This document shows, in pieces, positions 35,893-44,072 of a stretch of DNA of 55,120 nt; position 1 is the first letter of the stretch, and every line of letters starts with the position of its first letter. The stretch comes from Pseudonocardiales bacterium (GTDB lineage: Bacteria; Actinomycetota; Actinomycetes; Mycobacteriales; Pseudonocardiaceae). The notes beneath the pieces are model-generated. The model did not search any database. It was not told the DNA's origin and saw only the letters and a program-made list of their open reading frames with translations. The stretch covers positions 1 to 55,120 of the forward strand of contig QHBY01000566.1 of NCBI GenBank assembly GCA_003244245.1, read 5' to 3'. Both the position numbers and the translations under genes were made by a program.

Positions 35893-36078
35893 CTACTTGC
35901 CGAAGATGTCCTTCACCGCATCCTTGACCTTCTCGCCGGCCTGCTTCACGTGGCCCTCGGCCTGGTCGCCCTGACCCTCAGCCTCAAGCCCCGGATCATC
36001 AGTGGCTCGGCCGACGCCTTCCTTCGCCTTACCCTTGAGCACGTCAGCCTGGTTCTCAATCTTGTCGCCGGTTCCCAT
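35893..36078 (-). CDS. CsbD-family stress protein
   Basis: 61-residue hydrophilic protein: MGTGDKIENQADVLKGKAKEG, then a Gly/Asp-rich middle, then HVKQAGEKVKDAVKDIF. Both short amphipathic helices of the CsbD family are present. In Bacillus csbD depends on sigma-B, and actinobacterial relatives are induced by osmotic or stationary-phase stress. The protein itself has no assigned activity. ATG 36078 has GGGAGG eight bases upstream. Its place 0.9 kb from a SigF-type gene makes it a candidate target of that factor, although no clear GTTT/GGGTA promoter pair was found. Confidence 0.93.
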   Translation of the reverse strand: MGTGDKIENQADVLKGKAKEGVGRATDDPGLEAEGQGDQAEGHVKQAGEKVKDAVKDIFGK

Positions 36079-36176
36079 ATACGAGCCTCCCTGTCGTCGG
36101 ACCGTGGAGAAGAACTGCCCAACATAGCCCTTCTCCCCCGCCCAGCCTACGTCGATCGCAAAGGTAGGCGAGCAAG

Positions 36177-36878
36177 CTAGGACCAGACGGCCGCCAGCGG
36201 ACTGGCGTCGAGGTCGCGAAGCAGCGCGCGGCAGTCCTCGTACACCGCGACCGCGCCCGCCGCGGTCAGTTCGGCGGCGCTGATGCCCCCGGTGAGCACT
36301 CCGACGCAGGCCACCCCCGCCTTTACACAGGCCTGCACATCCCAGACCGTGTCACCGACGAACACGACCCGATCCGCGGGTACCCCGGCCCGTTGCAGGG
36401 CAACGTGCACGAGGTCGGGCGCCGGTTTGGCCGCGTCGACGTCCTCAGCGGCGGTGATCTCCGCGACGGCATCCTCCACGTCGAGGATGGACCGCAGGAC
36501 CTCAAGTTCGTCGGGCGCGGCGGAGGTGGCGAGTACCACCTTGACTCCGCGCTGGGCCACCGCCGTTACCAGTTCCCGAGCGCCATCGAAGACCCGCAGC
36601 TGCTCCGAGCTCTGCTGATAGTGCTCGCTGTGTTGCTCCTTGGCCTGTGAACCGACCTGGTCGGCGGCCGCACCCAACAGCGTGGACAGCAGTTCCGAGG
36701 AACCCAAGCCCTGCCCGCGGTGAATCCGCCAGGCGTCCACCGGATGTCCTACTGCCTGCAGCGCCCGCAACCAAGCGTCGACGTGCAGGTAGTTGGAGTC
36801 GACCAGGGTGCCGTCGATGTCAAACAGGACCGCACCTGGCGGCCGCACGGAACCGGTCACTGGTTGTCCACCCGTCAT
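36177..36878 (-). CDS. HAD-superfamily phosphatase (phosphoglycolate phosphatase-like)
   Basis: 233-residue hydrolase. Motif I is AVLFDIDGTLVDSNYLHVDAW with the nucleophile DxD. Motif II is VVLATSAAP, the motif III lysine is in DAAKPAPDLVHVALQ, and motif IV is VVFVGDTVWDVQACVKAGVA. The helical cap lies between motifs I and II, as in subfamily I phosphatases and beta-phosphoglucomutases. The substrate is probably a small sugar phosphate or phosphoglycolate. ATG 36878 is 26 bases from the divergent FNT gene, so a start a little downstream (for example at VRPPG) is possible and would leave more room for promoters. Confidence 0.88.
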   Translation of the reverse strand: MTGGQPVTGSVRPPGAVLFDIDGTLVDSNYLHVDAWLRALQAVGHPVDAWRIHRGQGLGSSELLSTLLGAAADQVGSQAKEQHSEHYQQSSEQLRVFDGARELVTAVAQRGVKVVLATSAAPDELEVLRSILDVEDAVAEITAAEDVDAAKPAPDLVHVALQRAGVPADRVVFVGDTVWDVQACVKAGVACVGVLTGGISAAELTAAGAVAVYEDCRALLRDLDASPLAAVWS

Positions 36879-36904
36879 CCCCCACTTCGTGGCTCTAATC
36901 TTCG

Positions 36905-37705
36905 ATGATGACGCAGCGCGAGGCCGCCGAGCCTGATATCCCCCAGCAGGACAGCGAGGAAACGTTCGACCGGCTGGTCGACGAGGGCGAACAACGGTTG
37001 GGCCGGTCGCTCATCGGACTGGCTGCGACCGGTTTCCTAGGCGGTCTCGATGTAGGTATCGGCGTTCTCGCGCTGCTGCTCGTAGAACATGCTACCCACA
37101 GCGTGCTGCTGGGCGGCCTGGCGTTCTCCGCGGGGTTCATCGCGCTGACCCTGGCGCGTAGCGAGCTGTTCACCGAGAATTTCCTGGTCCCGGTGGTCAG
37201 CGTCGTCGCCAAGCGCGGCACGGTAGCAGGTCTGGCCCGGTTGTGGGCGATGACCCTGCTGACCAACCTCGTTGGCGGGTGGGTCGTCACCGGGTTGGTG
37301 ATGGCGGGATTCCCGGCACTACGCAGCAGCGCCATCGAAGCGGGCCGGTCCTATGTCGACCTGGGCATCGGCTGGTCGGCGTTCGCGCTCGCAATGATCG
37401 GCGGGATGCTCATCACGCTGATGACCCACCTGCAACACGCCACCGAATCCGACGGGGTACGCCTGGTACCGGCGGTGCTGGCGGGCTTCCTGCTCGGCGC
37501 AGGCAAGGTCAACCACGCAATCGTCGCGTCGCTGGTGTGTTTCGCGGCGCTGCAGGCCGGCGCGCCGTTCGGCTACCTGGACTGGCTCGGGCTGGCCGGG
37601 TTCGCGGCGCTCGGGAACATGCTCGGCGGCCTCGGACTGGTCACCATCCTGCGCCTGCTGCAGGTGCCCCACAAGGTGCTGGCCGCGCGCCACCAGAACG
37701 GCTAA
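36905..37705 (+). CDS. Formate/nitrite transporter (FNT) family channel
   Basis: 266-residue membrane protein with six helices: SLIGLAATGFLGGLDVGIGVLALLL, SVLLGGLAFSAGFIALTLARSELFTENFLV, WAMTLLTNLVGGWVVTGLVM, SAFALAMIGGMLITLMTHLQHA, PAVLAGFLLGAGKVNHAIVASLV and GLAGFAALGNMLGGLGLVTILRLL. The SELFTENF and NMLGGLG loops match the YfdC branch of FNT proteins, which form pentameric anion channels. The acidic N terminus (~30 residues) is cytosolic. ATG 36905 or the ATG one codon later may be used. Its stop overlaps that of the convergent MEDS gene by four bases. The transported ion is not known for this branch. Confidence 0.9.
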   Translation: MMTQREAAEPDIPQQDSEETFDRLVDEGEQRLGRSLIGLAATGFLGGLDVGIGVLALLLVEHATHSVLLGGLAFSAGFIALTLARSELFTENFLVPVVSVVAKRGTVAGLARLWAMTLLTNLVGGWVVTGLVMAGFPALRSSAIEAGRSYVDLGIGWSAFALAMIGGMLITLMTHLQHATESDGVRLVPAVLAGFLLGAGKVNHAIVASLVCFAALQAGAPFGYLDWLGLAGFAALGNMLGGLGLVTILRLLQVPHKVLAARHQNG

Positions 37706-38628
37706 GTCCGGTCCATCTCGAGTCGGACGATGGTGGGCTGCGGCCACAGGTAGAACCGGTCGCAGAGGTGGTGAACCATCCACAGGCCGCGGCCCCGGCG
37801 CTGGGTCGTCGGCGGGGGCAGCAGCCCGGCTAGCGGCTTGGTGTCCAAGCCGGTGTCGGTGATCTGGCAGATCACCGAGCTCGAGGGGGCCCACAGCTGC
37901 ACACGTGCAGGCGGGAGGCCGTGTTCGATGGCGTTGCTGGCGATCTCGGAGACGGCCAGCACGAAATCTTCGCACCGGTCGGGTGGCAGCCCGGCGCCAC
38001 TGGCGTGACCGGCCACCACCCGGCGCAGCCCGGCCAGCTGCACCGGGTGGTCGATGGTGTGGGTGAGGGCGGGTTCGCCCAGCTCGGCCGGCGGGGGCAG
38101 CGGGTAGCGCGCCACGAACTGTTCCGCTGGCAGGTAGTCCGGATTGGGCACGCTCACCCCATTGAGCAGGCTGGGATGCGCCCGGCGAACGGAATCAGCG
38201 GTGCTGGGATCGTCGGAGTAGACACAGACCAGCGTGAGGTCGCAGTCAGCCAGGGCCACCGTGGTGACGGCGTCGATGTGCATCCACAGTGCCGCGCGGT
38301 GGGCGTTGTCACCGTCGGGGTCAGGGGCGGCCACGATGGTGACCGGCTCGCCGTGCGGGCTCGTATCACCGATCCAGGCCCGGTAGCGGCCCAGCACCCG
38401 GCCGGGATGGCGGTAGAACTCGGCTGGGTCGGTGGTGTGTAAACCGGCCACCTCGGGCAGCCGGACCCGCAGCCGGTCGGCGGTGGCGGGGGGCAGCACA
38501 GCAAGCACCGGCTCGCCGCGGGCGAGCCGATCGGCGACCAGTGGGGCGAGGGTGGCGGCCACATTCGCGGTAGCGGGGTGGAGCAATCCGAGATGGGTCA
38601 GTCCCCGACCGCCAGCCGAAGTGCACAC
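37702..38628 (-). CDS. MEDS-domain anti-sigma/sensor kinase with HATPase domain
   Basis: 308-residue regulator. Residues ~10-185 form a MEDS sensory domain (HLGLLHPATANVAATLAPLVADRLARGEPV, CDLTLVCVYSDD). Residues ~195-305 form a serine-kinase HATPase_c domain of the RsbW/anti-sigma type (CEDFVLAVSEIASNAIEHG as N-box, ICQITDTGLDTKPL as G1, GRGLWMVHHLCDRF as G2). Proteins with this layout phosphorylate STAS antagonists or bind sigma factors. The SigF-type sigma factor and STAS protein nearby are natural partners. The start lies near ATG/GTG 38628; the domain begins soon after. It is the only candidate kinase for the partner switch in the window. Confidence 0.88.
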   Translation of the reverse strand: MCTSAGGRGLTHLGLLHPATANVAATLAPLVADRLARGEPVLAVLPPATADRLRVRLPEVAGLHTTDPAEFYRHPGRVLGRYRAWIGDTSPHGEPVTIVAAPDPDGDNAHRAALWMHIDAVTTVALADCDLTLVCVYSDDPSTADSVRRAHPSLLNGVSVPNPDYLPAEQFVARYPLPPPAELGEPALTHTIDHPVQLAGLRRVVAGHASGAGLPPDRCEDFVLAVSEIASNAIEHGLPPARVQLWAPSSSVICQITDTGLDTKPLAGLLPPPTTQRRGRGLWMVHHLCDRFYLWPQPTIVRLEMDRT

Positions 38629-38855
38629 TTCGCCACACCCGCCGTTCCCAATGCACGTCGCCGCACTGCCCTCGTCATGGAGCCGGTGACACCGTGTAGT
38701 TGGCTACGACTTCCCGAATACCCAGCGCGCAAACCCCAAGCTTTCTACCGGGCTGCGCCGGCAAGCATCCAGGCAGGCGGTAGATCGGATGACTAGCGGG
38801 TAATCTCGACCGTGGCACGTCGGCGGGCTGCGCAGACGCAACGAGGGGTGGTGGG

Positions 38856-39494
38856 GTGGCTCCTGAGCTGCCGGGAGTGTTCGCGTGGCTGGCTCCGATC
38901 CTCGTCTCGTACGGTTACCTGGCGGTCTTCGGGTTCCTGTTCATTGAGAGCTTCGGCGCACCGGTCCCTGGACAGACCATGCTCATGGCTGCGGGTGTTT
39001 TCGCCGGAGCCGGCAGGCTCAATGTGTTCGGCGTGGCTGTCCTGGGTTTCCTCGCGGCCGTGGCCGGCGACAACGTCGGCTACCTGATCGGGCACTTCGG
39101 CGGTCGGCGGCTGGTCCTTCGCTTCGGCCGTTACGTCTTCGTGACCGAAAAGCGCCTCAACAAGGCCGAGGATTTCTTCAGACGCAATGGCGGCAAGATC
39201 GTCGGTGTCGCCCGGTTCGTCGACGGCTTGCGCCAGCTCAACGGCGTCGTCGCCGGCATCGCCGGGATGCCGTGGCGGCGGTTCCTGGCTTTCAACGCGC
39301 TGGGCGCCGTGGTCTGGGTCGCGGTGTGGACCTCCGTCGGTTACTTCGCCGGCGGTCACCTGGGAGCCATCTACCGTGGGTTCCACCGCTACCAGCTCGT
39401 TGTGCTCATCGCCGCCGTCGCCGTGATCGTCGCCCTGCTGGCCCGCTGGTTCTGGCGCAGACGACACCACCGAGACACCCCCGCACACCGGTGA
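38856..39494 (+). CDS. DedA/SNARE-associated family membrane protein
   Basis: 212-residue membrane protein: FLFIESFGAPVPGQTMLMAAGVFAG with the amphipathic re-entrant loop, then GDNVGYLIGHFGGRRLVLRFGRYVFV. The FFRRNGGKIVGVARFVDGLRQLNGVVAGIAGMPWRRFLAFNALGAVVW block holds the conserved Arg and Gly residues of DedA proteins. C-terminal helices and a basic His/Arg tail follow. DedA proteins move or scramble phospholipids and polyprenyl phosphate and depend on proton motive force. GTG 38856 gives MAPELPG; upstream sequence is not protein-like. Monocistronic as far as visible. The GLRQLNG loop is slightly different from the more common GxRxxxPxxAG form. Confidence 0.9.
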   Translation: MAPELPGVFAWLAPILVSYGYLAVFGFLFIESFGAPVPGQTMLMAAGVFAGAGRLNVFGVAVLGFLAAVAGDNVGYLIGHFGGRRLVLRFGRYVFVTEKRLNKAEDFFRRNGGKIVGVARFVDGLRQLNGVVAGIAGMPWRRFLAFNALGAVVWVAVWTSVGYFAGGHLGAIYRGFHRYQLVVLIAAVAVIVALLARWFWRRRHHRDTPAHR

Positions 39495-39587
39495 CGCCCC
39501 ATCGTCTCCTGCAACGCTTTCCCGCCCTGCGCCTTGCGGTCCCCCTGGGGGAGATCCAACCCCTGCGCGAGGCGGTGGCCGGTGCCG

Positions 39588-39957
39588 TCAGTCAGCTTCC
39601 GGTGGCGTGGTAGCGAGCGCTTCATAGCTGACCAGATCCACCGGCTCGCCGTCTTCGATGTCGACCGCGCCCCGCACTGGCGCATGCCCGCCTTCTCCAT
39701 CACGCGGCGGCTGGCGGTGTGTCCCACCATGGTCTCGGCGACCCGCTCGGCGGATTCCCGGCGCGGCGAGAGAAGTACGGTCCGAACCGGCCTGGCTCCT
39801 GGGAGATCACCGCCTCCATGACCTCAAGGGAGAATCGAGAGGGGTAACCGGGGGCGAAGTTGAGCCCCTTCGGGATGCCGCCATCGAGCAGCATCCGCGC
39901 CACCGGACGAAATATCGGCGCCAACACGAGCCGGCCGGCGTCGATCTGGTTCACCAC
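39588..39957 (-). pseudogene. GNAT acetyltransferase with internal deletion and frameshift
   Basis: From GTG 39957 the frame reads VVNQIDAGRLVLAPIFRPV and DGGIPKGLNFAPGYPSRFSLEVMEAV to FGPYF, the N-terminal third of a ribosomal-protein-type acetyltransferase. It then jumps to RESAERVAETMVGHTASRRVMEKAGMR, the C-terminal acetyl-CoA fold. About 70 middle residues with the acetyl-CoA P-loop are missing. The last part (AVDIEDGEPVDLVSYEALATTPPEAD) sits in yet another frame and ends at a stop at 39588. Clearly nonfunctional. Confidence 0.78.
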
Positions 39958-40041
39958 CGCAGCATCGCACCGGCGTCCAGGCGGCTCTCGGGTGCTCCGG
40001 ATAACCTGATCACGACGACCGCTAGTGAAAGGAAGCACCAC

Positions 40042-40206
40042 ATGGGCATCGAGGACCCCGGCCCGGACGTGGCCGAGCAGAAGCGTTTCCTGACCGATCT
40101 CGACGAGGACGACGACGCGGACCCCACCCAGGCGCCGCTGGAAGCCGACCCCGCGGACTTCGCCGACCAACACCGCGTCATCCCCCTGCCCGACGACGAC
40201 CGCTGA
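40042..40206 (+). CDS. Small acidic protein of unknown function
   Basis: 54-residue protein, MGIEDPGPDVAEQKRFLTDLDEDDD, then PTQAPLEADPADFADQHRVIPLPDDDR. It is highly acidic and predicted soluble, largely unstructured with one helix. The AEQKRFLTDL and PADFADQHRVIP elements look like conserved features of small actinobacterial proteins. ATG 40042 follows GAAAGGAAG at proper distance. It is isolated between the GNAT remnant and the DUF5134 gene. No function is suggested. Confidence 0.72.
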   Translation: MGIEDPGPDVAEQKRFLTDLDEDDDADPTQAPLEADPADFADQHRVIPLPDDDR

Positions 40207-40284
40207 TCATCGCGGCGCGGTCGGGAACTAACGGGAGGAGGTAGCCGACTAGGTAGGTGAGGGTGGGCGCGGGAGGTGAGCGCA

Positions 40285-40982
40285 GTGGCGGGCGCGGAGT
40301 GGGTGCGCTGGCTCTTTGCCGCAGTGTTCGCCGCGCTGACCGTGTTTTACCTGGCCCGGCTATGCACTCCTCACCGGGACGCGTCGGCGTGGGGCGGTAC
40401 CGCCCACCGGGGTGTGGATGCCTCGCGCGGCGTGATGAGCCTCGGCATGGTCGCCATGCTGGTGCCCTGGGTTGATCCGCTGCCCCGGCTGTACTGGCAG
40501 GTGGTCTTCGGCGTGGCCGCCGGGCACATCGCGGTCCGGCTGATCCGGCGGCAAGCGCGGTCACTCCCAGTACCGTCGCCTGACGCGGGCGGCCACCACG
40601 AACTGCATCTCGCCATCGGCGGCCTGGCAATGGTGTACATGCTGGCGGTGATGCCGGCAGAGCATTCCATGGCCGGGGCATGGAAATGGCCGCGATGGGC
40701 TCCCGTGGCATGGGTTCCGCTGGCACTGCGCTGCCCGCGCTGACCTGGGTGTTCATCGCGTATTTCCTGGTGTTCGTGGTGCGGTTGGGTGCCCGGCTGG
40801 CGATTCCCTCGACTACGGGGGCAACGGACACCGGGGCGACGGACACCGAGGCGACGGAAGCCCTGGCGATCGCTGCCCTGGGTAGTGGAATCCGAGGCGT
40901 GGTCATCTCGCCCCACCTGCTCGGCTCCTCAGAGCTCGTGATGGCAATCGGGATGAGCTACATGCTCCTGACGATGCTGTGA
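40285..40982 (+). pseudogene. DUF5134-like membrane protein, frameshifted
   Basis: The first frame, from GTG 40285 with GGGAGG eight bases before, gives VRWLFAAVFAALTVFYLARL, MVAMLVPWVDP and HLAIGGLAMVYMLAVMPAEHSMAG. Near 40677 it turns into Trp-rich nonsense. A second plus frame takes over as GMEMAAMGSRGMG, then LPALTWVFIAYFLVFVVRLGARL and SELVMAIGMSYMLLTML. Together these make a six-helix, His/Met-rich DUF5134 protein broken by one frameshift. A 15-base repeat (GGGGCGACGGACACC type, 40818-40862) expands the loop before the last helix. It lies just before YcnI and CopC-CopD genes, as in copper loci. Confidence 0.75.
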
Positions 40983-41020
40983 CTGTCCGTGCCTGATGCA
41001 GCGCCTACCAGGGAGTGCCA

Positions 41021-41713
41021 GTGCTGAAGATCAGCGGGAGGCTGGGCCGTCGGTTAGGCAGCAGGACTGCCGCGACCGGCACCGTCTGTGCCGTGGCGTT
41101 GCTCGTCCTCGCCGGCGTCGCGTGGGCACATGTCACGGTAAATCCTCATACCGCCCCGCAGGGCGGCTATACCGAGGTGCCCTTCCGGGTTCCCAATGAG
41201 CGCAACGATGCGGCGACCACCCAGTTGGAAGTGAATCTCCCCACCGACCACCCGATCACGTCGGTGCAGACCCGTGCGGTACCCGGCTGGACGTCGACCG
41301 CGCAGAAGACCACGCTGGCGAAACCGATCATCACCGACGACGGGCAGGTCACCGAGGCCGTTTCGAAGATCACCTGGACGGGTGGCAAGATCCCACCAGG
41401 CTCGTTCGAGGAGTTCGACGTGTCGATGGGTCCGTTGCCGACCGACACCGATCAGTTGGTGTTCAAGGCGTTGCAGACCTACGACAGCGGTGAAGTGGTG
41501 CGCTGGATTGACACCGCCCCACCGGGTGCGCCGGAGCCGGACCATCCCGCGCCGGTGCTCACGCTGACACCGGCCGACGCCGACCCAGCGGCTGCGACGA
41601 CCGGTTCCTCGCCGGGCGTGTGGGGCGTTGTGCTCGGCGGTGTGGGGATCGTGCTGGGAATAGTCGGGATCGTTGTTGGACTGCGCAACCGTCGTAGCGC
41701 CACTGCTGGCTGA
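41021..41713 (+). CDS. YcnI-like (DUF1775) copper-associated exported protein
   Basis: 230-residue exported membrane-anchored protein. The signal segment VCAVALLVLAGVAWAHVTVNP leaves His as the first mature residue, which together with the conserved Trp and Glu binds Cu(II) in YcnI proteins. The DUF1775 body follows (GYTEVPFRVPNERND, TTQLEVNLPTDHPITSV, VPGWTSTAQKT, GSFEEFDVSMGPLP, TYDSGEVVRWID). A C-terminal helix (VWGVVLGGVGIVLGIVGIVVGL) anchors it. GTG 41021 is five bases after GGGAG. It is followed eight bases later by the CopC-CopD gene and presumably forms an operon with it. Confidence 0.9.
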   Translation: MLKISGRLGRRLGSRTAATGTVCAVALLVLAGVAWAHVTVNPHTAPQGGYTEVPFRVPNERNDAATTQLEVNLPTDHPITSVQTRAVPGWTSTAQKTTLAKPIITDDGQVTEAVSKITWTGGKIPPGSFEEFDVSMGPLPTDTDQLVFKALQTYDSGEVVRWIDTAPPGAPEPDHPAPVLTLTPADADPAAATTGSSPGVWGVVLGGVGIVLGIVGIVVGLRNRRSATAG

Positions 41714-41721
41714 GCCCACCA

Positions 41722-43380
41722 GTGCGTCGTCGGCGGGCACTGCGGGCCTGCGCGATGACAGTCACGGTGACCGTAATCTGCGCGCTGCTCGGGTTACTCG
41801 CCGGCGCCAGTCCGGCCGCCGCGCACGCGGTGCTGATCTCCACCGATCCCGGGCAGGGTGCGGTGATTGCCACCGTGCCCGCCACGGTGTCGCTGACGTT
41901 CGGCGAGCCGGTGGTGGTGGCCGCCGATGGTGTCCGGGTCTACCGACCCGATGGTGCCGAGGTGGACAACGGCCATGCCGCCGCACTGGGCAGCTCCTCG
42001 ACCGTGGGAGTCGGCCTTCCGGGAGGCAGTGACCAACCGCAGGGCACCTACACGGTGTCCTGGCGGGTGATCTCGGCCGACTCGCACCCGGTGGCTGGTG
42101 CCTTCACCTCCTCGGTGGGCCACCCTTCGCCAAGCCGGGCCACACCAACCGTGCCCCCGGGCAGCGCCCCGGTTGGTGTGGTCGATGCCATCGTCCGGGT
42201 CGCGGCCTACGCATTGCTGGTGGGGTCGATCGCGTTCGTCCTGTTGCGCTGGCCCGGCGCGATCGCCAGACGCGACGTCCGCCACGTGATGCTGGGCGGC
42301 TGGGCCGGCCTGCTGGCCACGAGCATCGCCACCCTGCTGTTACAGGGATCCTACGGCAACGGCCTGGGTCTTGATCGACTCTTCGACTCCGCGGTCGTCT
42401 CGCAGACCCTGGCCAGCCGTTGGGTGCCGCGTTGACCGCCCGGCTGCTGTTGTTGGCGCTGGCGGGCGGTTACGTGGTGCTGTTGTGCGCCTGGCTAGAT
42501 CACCTCGAGCGGCGAGGCCGGGCGTGGTTCGGTGCGCTCGGCGTGACACTGGCTCTTGGCTTGGCCTGCACCTGGGCCGCCGCGGACCATGCGGTGGTGG
42601 GACTGCAACCAGCGCTGGCGCTGCCGGTAGACGTCGTGCATCTCCTGACAATGGGCCTGTGGCTCGGTGGGCTGGTCACCCTCGTGGTCATCTTGCGACC
42701 TGCGGGCACCACCAACACCGAAGCGCCACCCGAGCGCGCCGTGTACCGGTTCTCCTCGATCGCAACCGGCTCGATCGTGACCCTCATCGGCACCGGTAGC
42801 TACCAGTCGTGGCGCCAGCTCGGCAGCTGGGCGGCGTTCGGATCCACCGACTACGGCCGGCTGCTACTGATGAAACTCGGGGCTTTCGCCTTGCTGCTCT
42901 GTGTCGCCCTGCGGTCCCACAGGGCTACACAAAGCACGCTGCGGCGCAGCGTGCTCGCTGAAGCGGCGCTCGGTGCCGTCGTGCTCGGGATCACCGCGAT
43001 GCTGGTCAACGCCGAACCCGGTCGAACCGCGACCACCGCGCCCCAGGGCCGGCCCATCACGTCATCGGCTATGACACCGGCGGGCGCAACGGGCGAGGAC
43101 AGCTCATTGTGGACGTCGATCCGGCCGCCACCGGGCCGAACGCGGTTCGCATCACCGTCGAAGACCTCCACGGGACCCCTCATGACGCGGCCGAACTGCG
43201 CGGCACGCTCACTGTGCGGCAGCTCGGTCCATTCGAGGTTGCGCTTGCGCACACCGCACCGGGTGAATACGTCGCCCAGGCAGTGCAACTTCCCTCAGCG
43301 GGACGTGGCAGCTCACCGTGACCGTTCGAACCTCCGAGATCGATGAGACCACCGTGGCCATCCCGATCGACATCAGCTGA
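41722..43380 (+). pseudogene. CopC-CopD fusion protein for copper handling, three frameshifts
   Basis: The N-terminal CopC domain is intact: signal ALLGLLAGASPAAAHAVLIS with mature His, then FGEPVVVAADGVRVY and DSHPVAGAFTSSVG. CopD helices start (YALLVGSIAFVLLRWPG) until a shift at ~42420, where SRWVPR-stop replaces GAALTARLLLLALAGG in the next frame. The helices continue to ~43045. Then a second shift leads to IVDVDPAATGPNAVRITVEDL, and a third at ~43308 to LTVTVRTSEIDETTVAIPIDIS and the stop at 43380. Functional versions mediate copper uptake or tolerance. Broken unless the base calls are wrong. Confidence 0.82.
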
Positions 43381-43385
43381 CGGGG

Positions 43386-43967
43386 TCAGCGCTTCGGCAC
43401 CGCTCGGAAGGATTCGACTACCCGGTTCACTGGCGGGAGCACGATATTCGGGTCTGAGTCCGCTGCGGTGAACACCGCGATGCCGTAGTTGGTGGGATCG
43501 TTCTGGACTGTGATCGCCAGGAACCGAACCTGGGTGTTCTTGGCGTTGCTTCCGACACCGCCGTATATCAGTGCCGGTGCAGCGCCCACCTGCTTGGCCT
43601 CGGGTGGGATTACCTGGACATCGTGATAGTTGGTGGCGACCTGCTCGAAGAACAAGGTGCCGGCCACCGGCAGCGGTCCGACCCGACCGGTGCCAAGCGT
43701 GATCACGGTGGTCTGATCCGGGCTGGTCACCGTGGTGGTGCGGCCCTGCTGCGTGGTAGTCCACCCGGTGGGAGCCTCGAAGCGGTACTGGCCGGCGGCA
43801 TTGACCACTTCATGAGTATCGACCGCACCACCGACGCTGCCGCTGAGCGCCCAGGCGATCACCCCGAACGCCACGGCGAGTACCAGAGCCACGACACCGA
43901 TCAGGGAGGTGACCGGTCGGCTGCGCAGCCGGGAAACCCCGGGAAGATTAGAGATCAAGGTATTCAT
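43386..43967 (-). CDS. Single-pass membrane-anchored protein of unknown function
   Basis: 193-residue protein with a basic N terminus (LRSRPVTS), one membrane helix (LIGVVALVLAVAFGVIAWALS) and an extracellular domain of ~145 residues. The domain reads like a small PsbP/LpqN-type fold: AAGQYRFEAPTGWTTTQQGR, TTVTSPDQTTVITLGTG, LFFEQVATNYHDVQVIP and YGIAVFTAADSDP. ATG 43967 was chosen over 43994 because it directly precedes the basic anchor. It lies downstream of and antiparallel to the CopC-CopD gene. Function unknown; a role in the envelope is the only safe inference. Confidence 0.72.
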   Translation of the reverse strand: MNTLISNLPGVSRLRSRPVTSLIGVVALVLAVAFGVIAWALSGSVGGAVDTHEVVNAAGQYRFEAPTGWTTTQQGRTTTVTSPDQTTVITLGTGRVGPLPVAGTLFFEQVATNYHDVQVIPPEAKQVGAAPALIYGGVGSNAKNTQVRFLAITVQNDPTNYGIAVFTAADSDPNIVLPPVNRVVESFRAVPKR

Positions 43968-44072
43968 GAGGGCGCCGATCGTACTGGGGGACAATGGGGC
44001 AACATGCCAGCGGGGGCCGACGAGTTGCTCGCCGACCCCCGCTGAAGGTGTAACCGTCAGACTGCTACCAAC

